This document shows, piece after piece, positions 26,929-36,051 of a stretch of DNA of 42,690 nucleotides. The stretch lies in assembly GCA_018971485.1 (NCBI GenBank), contig JAGXAQ010000014.1, positions 1 through 42,690 on the forward strand. The letters are read 5' to 3'. The number at the start of each line of letters is the position of its first letter. Position 1 is the stretch's first letter. This DNA is from Pseudomonadota bacterium (GTDB taxonomy: Bacteria; Pseudomonadota; Gammaproteobacteria; Burkholderiales; REEB80). Position numbers and translations under genes: made by a program. Under the pieces are notes generated by a model. It did no database searches. It was not told where the DNA came from and worked only from the letters and a program-made list of their open reading frames with translations.

Positions 26929-28002
26929 TCAGCCATTAATGCGCTCAAATTCAGACATAAAAGCTATCAGCGCATCAACTCCTGCTTCAGGCATGGCATT
27001 ATAGATAGACGCACGCACCCCACCTGCCAGTTTATGTCCTTTTAACTGCAAAAACCCTTCTTTTGCCGCCTGCGAAAAAAACAAGGGGTAGAGCGATTCT
27101 TCCTGCAGATAAAAAGCGACATTCATGCAAGAACGTGCGCCCGGATGCACCCGGCAGACATAAAGACTACTGGCATCAATACAACCATACAATTTACTCG
27201 CTTTTCGCTCGTTTATACCCTGCATCGCAACAAGTCCGCCTTGACGTATCAGCCACTTGAATACAAGCCCTGCCATATAAATCGAAAATGTAGGGGGCGT
27301 ATTCAGCATTGAATGCTGGCTGGCAACCTGGCGATAGTCGAAAAGACGGGATTGCTGTGGAAGCACTTCCCCCAAAAGATCATCCCGAACAATAACCAGT
27401 GTCAGACCTGAAGGACCGATATTTTTCTGCGCACCCGCATAAACAAGCCCAAACCGACTGATATCTACAGGCCTGGACAGAATATTCGATGACATGTCAC
27501 ATACCAGAGGTAACCCTTGCGGATCCGGGATCGACTTGAACTCAATTCCACGGATCGTTTCATTTGAGGTGTAATGCAGGTAAGCGCTGGCCATATCAAC
27601 CTCAAGCTCATCCGGTACATTCACGAACCCATGAACCGCTGTATTCGCGGCAAGATGCACATCGCAAAACCGGCTGGCTTCCGACACCGCCTTTTGTCCC
27701 CACTCTCCTGTCACAATGTAATCAGCCTGACGTTTTCCCCTTAACAGGTTAATTGGAACCATGGCAAACTGGGCGGTAGCTCCACCTTGCATAAAAAGCA
27801 CCTGGTAGTTGGCAGGAATGGCCATTAATGAACGAAAGTCAGACTCAATCTCTTCAAACAATGCCTCAAACAGCGGACCCCTATGACTCATCTCCATAAT
27901 AGATACGCCATGCCCGCGAAAGTCCAGAAGCTCGGCCTGGGCCTGCAACAAGACATCACGGGGCAAAACAGCCGGACCTGCTCCAAAATTATAAATAGTC
28001 AT
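26929..28002 (-). CDS. serC: Phosphoserine aminotransferase
   Basis: Converts 3-phosphohydroxypyruvate to phosphoserine, and serves in pyridoxine synthesis. 357 residues, class V PLP fold. It starts YNFGAGPAVLP; MEMSHRGPLFEALFEEIE near 37, FMQGGATAQFAMVPINLL near 71 and the PLP lysine in VYAGAQKNIGPSGLTLVIV near 197 match the family. It lies 20 bp from gyrA on one side and 20 bp from pheA on the other, the conserved gyrA-serC-pheA order. Confidence 0.96.
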   Translation of the reverse strand: MTIYNFGAGPAVLPRDVLLQAQAELLDFRGHGVSIMEMSHRGPLFEALFEEIESDFRSLMAIPANYQVLFMQGGATAQFAMVPINLLRGKRQADYIVTGEWGQKAVSEASRFCDVHLAANTAVHGFVNVPDELEVDMASAYLHYTSNETIRGIEFKSIPDPQGLPLVCDMSSNILSRPVDISRFGLVYAGAQKNIGPSGLTLVIVRDDLLGEVLPQQSRLFDYRQVASQHSMLNTPPTFSIYMAGLVFKWLIRQGGLVAMQGINERKASKLYGCIDASSLYVCRVHPGARSCMNVAFYLQEESLYPLFFSQAAKEGFLQLKGHKLAGGVRASIYNAMPEAGVDALIAFMSEFERING

Positions 28003-28022
28003 AATCGGTTGAAAATTATTCT

Positions 28023-30632
28023 TTATTCTTCTGGTTCATTGACCACCCCGTCTGGCTCACCCGGGGAATCATTACCGTCCTCATCTGGTTTAAAATCATC
28101 CTCAGGCTCTGCTACCGGCTCCAACCCAATCAGTTTTTCACCTGCATCAAGATTAATCAGGGTAACGCCCTGAGCCGTACGACCGGTCACCCGGACCTCT
28201 GATACACGGGTTCGAATCAGGACTCCGCCATCTGTAATCAACATCAGCTCGTCACTCTCCCTAACCAGGGTAGCAGCCACAACCCGACCATTCCTTTCAC
28301 TCGTTGCAATCGCAATCATTCCCTGTGTGCCCCGGCCATGACGGGTATATTCACCTATTGGCGTGCGTTTGCCATAACCATTTTCAGTAGCAGTCAAAAC
28401 AAACTGGGTTTCATCTTCAGCAACCAGCATGGAAATCACCCGCTGATTATCACCCAATTTCATCCCCTTGACCCCCCGGGCCGTTCTGCCCATGGCCCTA
28501 ACATCCGATTCATCAAATCGAACTGCCTTGCCCGCATCAGTAAAGAGCATGACATCATGATGCCCATCAGTTATGGCAACTCCCACCAGAAAATCACCTT
28601 CGTCAAGATCCAGGGCAATAATGCCAGAACTACGCGGGCGTGAGAAACCTGACAGGGGTGTTTTCTTTACCACACCTCGGGCTGTCGCAAAAAATACATA
28701 ACGATCTTCAGTGAAAGCCTTAACCGGAAGAATGGCATTAATCTTTTCCCCTTCATCCAGCTGGAGCAGGTTCACGATAGGGCGGCCCCGACTCATACGG
28801 CTGCCTTGCGGAACCTCATAGACCTTTACCCAGTAGACACGCCCGAGACTTGAAAAACAGAGAATATAATCATGGCTGTTGGCAATAAAAAGCTTGTCAA
28901 TGAAATCATCTTCTTTCGTTGCCGTAGCCTGCTTTCCGCGCCCCCCCCGACGTTGGGCGGTATAATCTGAAACAGGCTGGGCCTTGATATAACCCGAATG
29001 CGACAGGGTCACTACCACATCCTCCTGGGCAATCATGTCCTCAAGGCATAAATCAAAAGCGTTATACTCAATCTCGCTGCGACGGGTATCCCCATATTGA
29101 GATCGTATAGCTGAAAGCTCTTCTACGATAATAGCGGTTACACGCGATGGGTTAGCCAGGATATCAAGCAAATCAATAATATTGGCCATGACCTCACGAT
29201 ATTCTGTCAGAATCTTATCCTGCTCAAGATTTGTCAATCTGGACAACTGCATTCTCAGAATCTCATCCGCCTGCCCTTCACTCATATGATAGCCATCAGG
29301 ATGCAAGCCATACTGAAAAGGCAGTCCGGATGGACGGGAAGCCATCCTGTCAACACGTCCGAGCATTTCTTCAACAAGGGCCGAGTGCCAGATGCGGGAT
29401 ACCAGTTCTTCCTTGGCAGCAGCAGGAGAAGCTGCTGCCTTGATTAGGGTGATCACTTCATCCACATTGGACAGAGCCACAGCCAACCCTTCAACCACAT
29501 GCCCCCGTTCCCGTGCTTTCCTGAGTTCAAAGATAGTCCTGCGGGTAACAACCTCACGCCGATGCCGCAAAAAAGCTTCCAGCATCTGTTTCAGGTTCAA
29601 TAGCCGCGGCTGGTTATCCACCAGGGCCACCATGTTCATACCAAACGAATCCTGAAGCTGGGTCTGCTTAAATAGATTATTGAGCACCACCTCAGGAGTT
29701 TCTCCACGCTTTAACTCAATGACCCCCCGCATGCCGGACTTGTCGGACTCATCGCGGACATAGGCAATGCCTTCAATCTTTTTGTCACGGGTCAACTCAA
29801 CAATCTTGTCCAGAAGATTTTTCTTGTTCACCTGATAAGGCAATTCATCAATAATGATGGCCTGACGACCTGATTTATCAATGTCTTCAAAATGGGTTCG
29901 GGCCCGCATGACAACCCGTCCTTTCCCGGTTCGATAACCTTCATGGACGCCAGTGAGCCCATAAATAATCGCTGCGGTAGGAAAATCCGGGGCAGGAACA
30001 AGCTCTATCAACTCATCCACACTGATATCGGGTTGTTGAAGCAAAGCGAGACAGGCACTCACGACCTCCGTCAGATTATGGGGTGGGATGTTCGTAGCCA
30101 TGCCAACAGCAATGCCCGACGACCCGTTGACCAGCAAATTGGGTACTCGGGTGGGCATCACCAGGGGTTCATGTTCTGAACCATCATAATTGGGGCCAAA
30201 ATCAACTGTTTCTTTATCCAGATCAGCAAGAAGTTCATGGGCAATCCGTGTCATCCGGATTTCGGTATACCGCATAGCGGCTGGATTATCTCCATCCACC
30301 GAGCCAAAGTTACCCTGTCCATCCACCAGAGGATAGCGCAAGGAAAAAACCTGGGCCATACGTACAATCGTGTCATAAACAGCGCTGTCTCCATGGGGAT
30401 GAAAACGACCTATCGTCTCACCCACGATACGGGCTGATTTCTTGTAAGGTCGATTCCAGTTATTGCTAAGCTCATGCATGGCGAACAGCACTCGCCGGTG
30501 TACCGGTTTTAGACCATCCCGGACATCCGGCAATGCACGGCCAACAATCACGCTCATGGCATAATCCAGATAGGATCGGCGCATTTCTTCCTCAAGACTG
30601 ACAGGAAGGGTTTCTTTGGCAAACAAACTCAT
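28023..30632 (-). CDS. gyrA: DNA gyrase subunit A
   Basis: Breakage-reunion subunit that introduces negative supercoils with GyrB. About 869 residues from the ATG at 30632, which has AAAGG eight bases upstream (the frame opens two codons earlier with TTG). It begins [20 protein letters not shown]. The quinolone-resistance region [15 protein letters not shown] keeps Ser and Asp at the positions of E. coli 83 and 87, thus wild type. The active-site Tyr lies in AAMRYTE. The GyrA box QRRGGRGKQ near 560 and repeated C-terminal beta-pinwheel blades are present, with an acidic tail ([14 protein letters not shown]). Confidence 0.97.
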   Translation of the reverse strand: MSLFAKETLPVSLEEEMRRSYLDYAMSVIVGRALPDVRDGLKPVHRRVLFAMHELSNNWNRPYKKSARIVGETIGRFHPHGDSAVYDTIVRMAQVFSLRYPLVDGQGNFGSVDGDNPAAMRYTEIRMTRIAHELLADLDKETVDFGPNYDGSEHEPLVMPTRVPNLLVNGSSGIAVGMATNIPPHNLTEVVSACLALLQQPDISVDELIELVPAPDFPTAAIIYGLTGVHEGYRTGKGRVVMRARTHFEDIDKSGRQAIIIDELPYQVNKKNLLDKIVELTRDKKIEGIAYVRDESDKSGMRGVIELKRGETPEVVLNNLFKQTQLQDSFGMNMVALVDNQPRLLNLKQMLEAFLRHRREVVTRRTIFELRKARERGHVVEGLAVALSNVDEVITLIKAAASPAAAKEELVSRIWHSALVEEMLGRVDRMASRPSGLPFQYGLHPDGYHMSEGQADEILRMQLSRLTNLEQDKILTEYREVMANIIDLLDILANPSRVTAIIVEELSAIRSQYGDTRRSEIEYNAFDLCLEDMIAQEDVVVTLSHSGYIKAQPVSDYTAQRRGGRGKQATATKEDDFIDKLFIANSHDYILCFSSLGRVYWVKVYEVPQGSRMSRGRPIVNLLQLDEGEKINAILPVKAFTEDRYVFFATARGVVKKTPLSGFSRPRSSGIIALDLDEGDFLVGVAITDGHHDVMLFTDAGKAVRFDESDVRAMGRTARGVKGMKLGDNQRVISMLVAEDETQFVLTATENGYGKRTPIGEYTRHGRGTQGMIAIATSERNGRVVAATLVRESDELMLITDGGVLIRTRVSEVRVTGRTAQGVTLINLDAGEKLIGLEPVAEPEDDFKPDEDGNDSPGEPDGVVNEPEE

Positions 30633-30682
30633 TGGCAAGACCTTTGACTGAAGGCTAAATTTTTAGGCAAAAATATATTGCG

Positions 30683-30711
30683 ATTCTAGCATATCGCCTC
30701 TGTAACGTCAC
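30683..30711 (-). promoter_or_regulatory. Candidate sigma-70 promoter of gyrA
   Basis: On the minus strand GTGACG (-35) and TAGAAT (-10, with extended TGC before it) are 17 bp apart, and the -10 lies about 50 bp before the gyrA start. It is back-to-back with the ubiG promoter. Only motif-based. Confidence 0.5.
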
Positions 30712-30761
30712 ACAAGAACCCGTCCCCCACCCGCGACTCAGGCAAGGCCGTATCGGTTAAT

Positions 30762-30790
30762 TTGTAGACGCCTTCCCCCTTTGCTAGAAT
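30762..30790 (+). promoter_or_regulatory. Candidate sigma-70 promoter of ubiG-gph
   Basis: TTGTAG (30762-30767), 17-bp spacer, then extended -10 TGCTAGAAT ending at 30790; 26 bp before the ubiG start. The -10 element is the same as in the divergent gyrA promoter. Confidence 0.55.
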
Positions 30791-30816
30791 AATCATTTAA
30801 GTTTAGGTTTTATCAT

Positions 30817-31512
30817 ATGCCAAACGTTGATTCGCTTGAGATCGACAAATTCGCCAAGCTCGCTCATCACTGGTGGGATCCTTCAGGAAAATTCAAGACA
30901 CTGCATGATATCAACCCGCTACGGGTCGATTACATCCGGCGCCATTGCACCCTCACTGAAAAAAAGGTTCTGGATGTAGGCTGTGGCGGGGGGATTCTCA
31001 GCGAAGCCATGGATTCATCCGGAGCTCATGTAACCGGTATCGACCTGGGCGAGAAAGCCATCCGCATAGCCAAATTGCACCAGCTTGAGAGCGGATCAAG
31101 TGTCCGTTATGATGTCTTAGCGGTGGAAACACTAGCGCGCCAGGAACCTCTATCGTTTGATATTGTCACCTGCATGGAAATGCTTGAGCATGTTCCGGAT
31201 CCAGCTTCAATTGTCCATTCATGTGCACAACTTGTAAAATCAGATGGAACGGTTTTTTTCTCAACACTAAACCGGCATCCAAAAGCCTATACGCTAGCCA
31301 TACTCGGTGCAGAATACCTCCTTGGCATGCTTCCTCGCGGCACCCATGACTACAGCCGCTTCATCCGTCCTTCAGAACTGGTCTTCTGGTGCCGCCAGGC
31401 AGGACTTGAACTGATTGATTTATGCGGCGTTCATTATCATCCACTCACTCAAACCTACACACTCGGTCACGATGTATCGGTCAACTACCTCATGGCTACC
31501 CGGAAACAATGA
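30817..31512 (+). CDS. ubiG: Ubiquinone biosynthesis O-methyltransferase
   Basis: Carries out both O-methylations in ubiquinone synthesis using S-adenosylmethionine. 231 residues. The UbiG-specific start KFAKLAHHWWDPSGKFKTLH (about 8-27) is followed by INPLRVDYI, motif I VLDVGCGGGILSEAM near 50, and MEMLEHVPDP near 115. The C-terminal GVHYHPLTQTYTL matches UbiG. Start ATG 30817. Its stop overlaps the gph start (ATGA). Confidence 0.96.
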   Translation: MPNVDSLEIDKFAKLAHHWWDPSGKFKTLHDINPLRVDYIRRHCTLTEKKVLDVGCGGGILSEAMDSSGAHVTGIDLGEKAIRIAKLHQLESGSSVRYDVLAVETLARQEPLSFDIVTCMEMLEHVPDPASIVHSCAQLVKSDGTVFFSTLNRHPKAYTLAILGAEYLLGMLPRGTHDYSRFIRPSELVFWCRQAGLELIDLCGVHYHPLTQTYTLGHDVSVNYLMATRKQ

Positions 31513-32162
31513 GCCAAATCCAAGCCATTCTATTTGACTTGGATGGAACCCTGGCTGATACAGCCCCTGATCTGGGTTATGCCTTAAACCTGCTTCTTGC
31601 TGAGCACAACCGGCCCACCCTGCCTCATGAAATCATTCGCCCCGTGGCTTCACATGGGACAAAAGGACTCATTAAGCTCGGGTTCGATATTGGCCCCGAA
31701 CACCCTGGATTTAATGCGCTAAAACATGATTTTCTGGCCTATTACGAACAGTATTTATGCCATAAAACCTCCTTGTTTCCTGGAGTAAACAATCTCCTGG
31801 CTCAACTAAAAACCCGACATGTTCCATGGGGTATTGTCACCAACAAGCCTTTTCGATACACGCAACCCCTGATTCGTGCACTTAACCTGGATAATGATGC
31901 AAGCTGTTGCATCAGCGGAGACACCACCCCGTTCTCTAAACCTCATCCCGAACCTTTGCTTTTTGCGGCAAGGCAACTCGGTTATGAACCCAAGACTTGT
32001 CTCTACGTTGGCGATGCCAAACGGGACATTGAAGCAGCACGTCTTGCCGAAATGAACTCACTTGTTGCGCTCTACGGATACCTTGCTTCAGAAGATGAGC
32101 CTGAAACCTGGCAAGCATCTGGTCTAATTAAAACTCCTGCAGGTCTTCTGGATTTTCTTTAA
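31509..32162 (+). CDS. gph: Phosphoglycolate phosphatase (HAD family)
   Basis: Hydrolyses 2-phosphoglycolate. 217 residues from the ATG at 31509 that overlaps the ubiG stop by four bases; the frame is open further upstream inside ubiG but that part is a shadow. HAD motifs: I LFDLDGTLADTAPDL (8-22), II GIVTNKPF near 110, III KPHPEPLLFAA near 144, and IV YVGDAKRDIEAA near 166. The ubiG-gph pair is typical of betaproteobacteria. Terminates about 70 bp before ssrA. Confidence 0.93.
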   Translation: MSQIQAILFDLDGTLADTAPDLGYALNLLLAEHNRPTLPHEIIRPVASHGTKGLIKLGFDIGPEHPGFNALKHDFLAYYEQYLCHKTSLFPGVNNLLAQLKTRHVPWGIVTNKPFRYTQPLIRALNLDNDASCCISGDTTPFSKPHPEPLLFAARQLGYEPKTCLYVGDAKRDIEAARLAEMNSLVALYGYLASEDEPETWQASGLIKTPAGLLDFL

Positions 32163-32233
32163 ACCTTATAAGGCTCTATTATCATAATATATGCTATACT
32201 TTCTGGCTGAAGTAGCTACATAGCGCAATAAAT

Positions 32234-32597
32234 GGGGGCGACTTGGTCTCGATTGCGTTACGGAAATAGAGCAGTGCATGCCAAGGTTTCAGTTACCTTG
32301 TAAAACAGCTGAACGGCAAATAAACGCCAACGATTCAAACTACGCTCTAGCTGCTTAATCCAGCTAGACCTCGCTCCAGTTAGTCTGCGGGCTGGGTCGG
32401 GAAACCGACAGCGGGGTCATTAACGCAGAACCGCATCCATTCGGGTCACCGGTATGGATGTTAAATAAGGTGACTCGCTTAACACGAGCCTGGCGGTTGG
32501 CGCGTGAAGGGCTAAATCCAAATAATCTGTCCAAGCATGTGAATGACTGACTATCAAAGGACGTAAGACGCGGGTTCGATTCCCGCCGCCTCCACCA
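32234..32597 (+). ncRNA. ssrA: Transfer-messenger RNA (tmRNA), tag ANDSNYALAA
   Basis: Rescues stalled ribosomes with SmpB. 364 nt. The 5' end GGGGGCG pairs with CGCCTCC before the encoded ACCA at the 3' end. The tag frame starts at the resume codon GCC 32326 and reads ANDSNYALAA then TAA (32356-32358). The T-arm CGGGTTCGATTCCCG lies at 32570-32584. The 3' half is the target of many integrating elements, and everything to the right in this window is accessory; fragments of this T-arm recur at 34.57, 36.15 and 40.43 kb. The gene itself is intact. Confidence 0.96.
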
Positions 32598-32797
32598 ATA
32601 ATGAAACCCCAACCATTCTCGGTTGGGGTTTTTTCTTGTCTGATCGCGCCAGTTCCCGCGTGTTGTCTGGGGTTTCTGCGAATACTTGCGGACTTCACCA
32701 GCCGCCCGAATTGCCTGTTCTGGGCCACATTCCACTCTCTCCCGGCCATTATTCTCTCCAGATTCGCTCTCCGAAACAAGCCCGAAATCCGCAAAGG
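32592..32797 (+). repeat. ssrA-distal 206-bp direct repeat, left copy
   Basis: Begins in the tmRNA 3' end (CCACCAATAATGAAACC) and runs through the terminator to CCGCAAAG. A copy at the same length lies exactly 8056 bp downstream (40648-40853). The first 73 bases differ at five positions; the middle is more diverged, and TCCACTCTCTCCCGGCCATT is identical. It behaves like an att-flank duplication marking an integrated unit. Confidence 0.85.
32605..32634 (+). terminator. Terminator of ssrA
   Basis: Perfect stem AACCCCAACC / GGTTGGGGTT with loop ATTCTC, then TTTT, 8 bases after the tmRNA 3' end. Two related hairpins occur at 37424 and 40661. Confidence 0.9.
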
Positions 32798-32979
32798 CCG
32801 CAAGTCAGATCAATACAGATCAATGAGTTACGTTCGGACGAATCAAGAGGCTGGATTGCGGCATTGGGTGGCGGAGGGAACCACCATCTTTGCGTTTCGT
32901 CGGTAGTTATCGACAACTCCTGACGTATCGCAAAGCGGATGCACACGCACATGGCTGAGAGCAGAGGCAACAAAAAGAC

Positions 32980-33009
32980 TTGTCAGGACAGCGTCCGGAC
33001 AACTACAAT
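32980..33009 (+). promoter_or_regulatory. Promoter and operator of the first DUF1778-GNAT module
   Basis: TTGTCA (32980-32985) and TACAAT (33004-33009) are 18 bp apart. Overlapping the -35 and spacer is an inverted repeat, TGTCAGGAC and GTCCGGACA (32981-32989 and 32993-33001) with one mismatch, separated by AGC. This is the expected site for the ribbon-helix-helix antitoxin to repress its own operon. The start codon is 28 bp downstream. Confidence 0.6.
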
Positions 33010-33036
33010 AAGAGCATCTAAAGTCCGGAGGGCACC

Positions 33037-33315
33037 ATGAGCACCCTGAATATTTCCAAAACCGAACGCATTGACGTCCGAGCAAGCACACCAGTCAAGC
33101 AACTGCTGCAGGAAGCTGCGCGCGCCTGCCACAAAAACGTCAGCGAATTCCTGCTCGACGCGGGCGTGACGGCGGCAGCCCAAACACTGGCGGATCGTCG
33201 CCAGTTCATACTGGACGAGGTGCAGTGGCAGGCGTTCCAGGAAGCGTTGGATCGGCCGGTGCAAAGCAAGCCGCGCCTGAAGAAGTTGCTGAGTGAGCCC
33301 GGGGTACTGGGTTGA
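33037..33315 (+). CDS. DUF1778 antitoxin (ribbon-helix-helix), first module
   Basis: A 92-residue antitoxin with a strong ribosome-binding site (GGAGGGCACC then ATG). The N-terminal RHH part reads KTERIDVRASTPVKQLLQEA, followed by CHKNVSEFLLDAG. The C-terminal tail (FQEALDRPVQSKPRLKKLL) should wrap the toxin, the LDRP motif being typical. It overlaps the GNAT gene by four bases. By analogy with TacA/AtaR it neutralises the acetyltransferase and represses the operon. Confidence 0.92.
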   Translation: MSTLNISKTERIDVRASTPVKQLLQEAARACHKNVSEFLLDAGVTAAAQTLADRRQFILDEVQWQAFQEALDRPVQSKPRLKKLLSEPGVLG

Positions 33316-33830
33316 GCGGTGACGTCATGGCGTCACCCTACGCCCCCGTTCGCAAACTGGCAGCAACGGATCAGACCGATGCCTTCGATTGTGGCCAAGT
33401 CGCGCTGAACCAGTTTCTGCAACGCTATGCGCTCGTCAACCAGAAGGCCAACAGCGCGCAGACCTACGTCTGCTGCCAAGGTGACGTGGTCGTCAGCTTT
33501 TACAGCATCGCTGTTGGCAGTGTTGATCCGGAAGCCGCACCTCCGAGAGTGATGAAGGGGCTAGCGCGCCACCCGGTGCCAGTCATGATCCTGGCCCGGC
33601 TCGCGGTGGACAAGGAGCATCAGCGCAAGAGCCTGGGCCAAGCCTTACTCAAGGATGCCCTGTTGCGCACAGCACAGGCCGCAGACATCGCCGGCATTCG
33701 CTGCCTGCTTGTGCATGCCAAAGACGATGCCGCGCGGCAGTGGTACGAATCCTGGGAATTCGAGCCCAGCCCGACCGACCCGTATCACCTGTTCCTCATG
33801 TTGAAGGATCTCAAAAGCTTGTTGAACTGA
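33312..33830 (+). CDS. GNAT-family toxin (TacT/AtaT-like acetyltransferase), first module
   Basis: Relatives acetylate the amino group of charged tRNA and stop translation. 172 residues from a TTG at 33312 overlapping the antitoxin stop; an ATG at 33327 is the alternative start. It has FDCGQVALNQFLQRYA near 26, YSIAVGSV near 63, VMILARLAVDKEHQRKSLGQ near 91 and catalytic-type Tyr in ARQWYESWEFEP near 140. The acetyl-CoA loop (Q/R-x-x-G-x-G/A) has Ser in place of the Gly (QRKSLGQA), which the second module keeps as Gly, so this toxin may be weakened. The reading frame is otherwise intact. Confidence 0.9.
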   Translation: MSGDVMASPYAPVRKLAATDQTDAFDCGQVALNQFLQRYALVNQKANSAQTYVCCQGDVVVSFYSIAVGSVDPEAAPPRVMKGLARHPVPVMILARLAVDKEHQRKSLGQALLKDALLRTAQAADIAGIRCLLVHAKDDAARQWYESWEFEPSPTDPYHLFLMLKDLKSLLN

Positions 33831-33845
33831 GGTGATGCCATCACC

Positions 33846-34276
33846 TCAAAGCCCAACCCGATCACGCTGTTCATCCCACAATGCCGGCGGAACGACCGCC
33901 AGATCGAACAGTGTGATGTTGTTAGGCAGCGTGTCTCCAGGATGGCCGCAACAGTCCATGGTGGCAACAGCGTCAAATTGATCATCCGGCTGACATAGCT
34001 GTTATCCACGCCCTCACGGGCAGCCAGTTCTCGTATGGTTTTCACCTCGCCGGATTCCAGCATGGCCAGCCAGCGATGACCGCGCGCCAGCGCAAGTTGC
34101 AGCGGCGTTGTCGTGGTATCCCAAGGTCTAGGTATGATGGTTTCCCCGTTGGGCAGCGTAACCAGTTTTCGCCCACTGCGCCGCTTGATCTGGATCGGCG
34201 CTGACATGGTCAGACGGCCATCGCTGGCCTCGACGATATCGGGCTCGCCCGTCTTCTGGATGCGGATCTCACTCAT
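33846..34276 (-). pseudogene. Frameshifted regulator-like gene of mobile elements
   Basis: From ATG 34276 the frame reads MSEIRIQKTGEPDIVEASDG and later SGRKLVTLPNGETII, LALARGHRWLAMLESGEVKT and AAREGVDNSYVSRMINLTLL, a protein family that usually accompanies serine recombinases in proteobacterial elements (annotated variously as LacI- or ParB-like). After about 33935 the expected C-terminus (DTLPNNITLFDLAV, then ALWDEQRDRVGL and TGA at 33848-33846) continues in another frame, so one base has been lost near GAGACACG. No recombinase gene remains beside it. Family recall is by eye. Confidence 0.65.
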
Positions 34277-34450
34277 GCCATCATCATCCAGATCGACGGC
34301 AACAGCTATCGCCTGAAAAAACATGCGGCACTTTTACCTCAAGGCCTGTCCCACCCCCGCCATTCATTCTCTGCAACCCATCCTCCCCACCACCGAGGTC
34401 GCCCACTCAAAGAAAAAGGAGAACAACAATGATCCCATCAGGCTGATCAT

Positions 34451-34507
34451 CCAAAACTGGGGAATTTTACTTTGCCACTTTTGGGGAGTTTTACTTTGGC
34501 ATTGACA
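34451..34507. mobile_element. IS21-type terminal inverted-repeat remnant
   Basis: Two tandem units, CCAAAACTGGGGAATTTTAC (from 34451) and TTTTGGGGAGTTTTACTTTG (from 34479), end in GCATTGACA at 34507. Read from the other strand it starts TGTCAATGCCAAAGTAAAAC, the form of an IS21-family end with its repeated internal TnpA sites. No istA/istB gene is present, so only an end survives. The second end was not found. Confidence 0.55.
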
Positions 34508-34570
34508 CGAACTATCTACACTCGATCAACTGCTCAAGAAAAAGTAAACGTCAATCGCCTTTGGGGGCGA

Positions 34571-34620
34571 AATGCGGACGCGGGTTCGATTGCGCAAATG
34601 GGAATCGAACTGAGGGCTAC
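34571..34620 (+). repeat. tmRNA T-arm-derived repeat A
   Basis: GCGGACGCGGGTTCGATT matches the tmRNA 3' T-arm (GACGCGGGTTCGATT) and then diverges into GCGCAAATGGGAATCGAAC. GTTCGATT and AATCGAAC (34584-34591, 34603-34610) form an inverted repeat, like the paired core sites of a tyrosine-recombinase att site. Closely similar to repeat B at 36151, including the following GGGCTAC. It lies 11 bp beyond the 3' end of the small HTH gene. Confidence 0.8.
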
Positions 34621-34630
34621 GGTACATTTT

Positions 34631-34843
34631 TCAACCGGCACCGACCTGAGGCGCTGCGGTCTTGGTCGATGTTGCCAAGCACGATTCCTCATAGGCTTCG
34701 ATGTCGATCTGGCGGTAAAGTACCCGCCCGCAAAGCTTAAGAAATTTTGGACCGATCCCCTCGCTACGCCAGCGTTCGAGAGTAGCCTCGCTGATTCTCC
34801 AACGGGTGGCCAGTTGTTTTTGATCGAGGTGTACGACATCCAT
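34631..34843 (-). CDS. Small helix-turn-helix DNA-binding protein next to fic
   Basis: 70 residues from the ATG at 34843, which follows AAGGAGACCAAG; a longer frame starts at 34879 without a site. MDVVHLDQKQLATRWRISEA is followed by TLERWRSEGIGPKFLKL and GRVLYRQIDIEAYEE: an AlpA/MerR-like winged helix with beta-wing. It lies 83 bp downstream of fic on the same strand and may be its regulator or antitoxin, or a leftover excisionase; sequence does not decide. Its 3' end abuts repeat A. Confidence 0.7.
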   Translation of the reverse strand: MDVVHLDQKQLATRWRISEATLERWRSEGIGPKFLKLCGRVLYRQIDIEAYEESCLATSTKTAAPQVGAG

Positions 34844-34926
34844 CTTGGTCTCCTTGCTAACGAGTTGGCAGGAGTCCATGAAGGCGTTGTTTTGCCCTCA
34901 AGTCAAGGCAATTCCAGGAAACGCCG

Positions 34927-36051
34927 CTACTCCAGTAGATCGCTCAGCTCATAGCTGGTGCTACGCCCACCCGCATCCAATTTCCGCAGGACGCGCCGCT
35001 CAAGCAGATCCTTGATGTCGCGCAGAGCCGTATCCGGCGAGCATTTGGCAATGGCCGCCCACTTGCTGCTGGTGAGCTTGCCTTCAAAGCCGTCGAGCAG
35101 CTTGTTGATCAACTTCACCTGTCGCTCGTTTAACGGCATGGTCGCCCACCGCCGCCAGAACCGAGTCTTGGTCAGTACGGCATCGAGTGTGTGCTGTGCC
35201 TGGTTAACAGCACGGTGAAGCGTATCAAGGAACCAGACGAGCCACTCGGTGACGTCCATCGACCGCTTCTGGGTCCGCTCCAGGATGTCGTAGTAGGCCT
35301 TGCGTTCGCGCTGGATCTGCGCCGACAAACTATAGAACCGCTGTGGACTGCCATCGGCACGAGCCAGCAGCAGATCACCGATGGCCCGGGCGATACGGCC
35401 ATTGCCATCGTCGAACGAGTGCAGAGTGACAAACCACAGATGGCCGAGGCCCGCTTTGAGCAGCGGCGGTTCGTTCGACGCGCCATTCAGCCAGTCGAGA
35501 AAGCGGCTGGTTTCAGCCTCGAGGCGATCGGCGGGCGGCGCCTCGAAATGCACCCACTGGCGGCCGATGGGACCAGACACCACCTGCATCGCCCCGTTAG
35601 CATCATCGCGCCAAGCACCGACCTTGATCCTGGAAAGTCCGGAGTAGCCAGTAGGAAACAGCGCGGCATGCCAGCTGAACAGCCGCTCCCGCGACATCGG
35701 CGCTTGGCAGTTGGCGGTGGCATCAAGCACCATCTCGACCACGCCTTCGACATGCCGATCCACTGGAGCCAAAGCACCGATGTCCACGCCCAATCGGCGC
35801 GCGATACTCGAACGCACCGATTCGACATTGAGTTGCTCGCCCTCGATCTCGCTGGTCTTGACCACGTCCTCGGTCAGTGCCGCTAGGCTCGCCTGATCGC
35901 GCAGGGCCATGCCCACGTCGACCAAACGGCCCATCAACAGTCCCTGGGCACGACTGACCTCGACCATGTGTTCAGCCAACGCAGCCAGGTCGAAGCGCCA
36001 ATTCGGCCAGTCACTGGCCTGCCAGACATATTTGTAATCCCCGCTTTTCAT
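34927..36051 (-). CDS. fic: Fic-domain AMP-transferase with DUF4172 and winged-helix domains
   Basis: 374 residues. The start at ATG 36051 is preferred because DYKYVWQASDWPNW is the normal DUF4172 beginning; a GTG at 36069 is in frame. A class II inhibitory helix TSEIEG (about 66-71) can reach the ATP site, so the enzyme is self-inhibited. The Fic core has HSFDDGNGRIAR near 211 (canonical HxFxxGNGR, catalytic His). The last 75 residues form a winged helix (WAAIAKCSPDTALRDIKDLL). Fic proteins transfer AMP to proteins; the target here is unknown. A perfect 12-bp dyad covers the start codon, a likely operator. Confidence 0.92.
   Translation of the reverse strand: MKSGDYKYVWQASDWPNWRFDLAALAEHMVEVSRAQGLLMGRLVDVGMALRDQASLAALTEDVVKTSEIEGEQLNVESVRSSIARRLGVDIGALAPVDRHVEGVVEMVLDATANCQAPMSRERLFSWHAALFPTGYSGLSRIKVGAWRDDANGAMQVVSGPIGRQWVHFEAPPADRLEAETSRFLDWLNGASNEPPLLKAGLGHLWFVTLHSFDDGNGRIARAIGDLLLARADGSPQRFYSLSAQIQRERKAYYDILERTQKRSMDVTEWLVWFLDTLHRAVNQAQHTLDAVLTKTRFWRRWATMPLNERQVKLINKLLDGFEGKLTSSKWAAIAKCSPDTALRDIKDLLERRVLRKLDAGGRSTSYELSDLLE

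Noticed and set aside
32161-32233. ssrA promoter
   Set aside because: A TATACT at 32195-32200 is possible, but no -35 element at a suitable distance was found, so it is not listed.
32364-32803. Minus-strand frames of 123-127 codons
   Set aside because: Antisense of tmRNA and its terminator; the apparent NRTRV-like peptide is the reverse of the T-arm.
34472-34954. 160-codon plus-strand frame
   Set aside because: Starts in the IS21-type end and runs antisense to the small HTH gene.
35191-35886. 231-codon plus-strand frame
   Set aside because: Antisense of fic, no start context and no recognisable domain.
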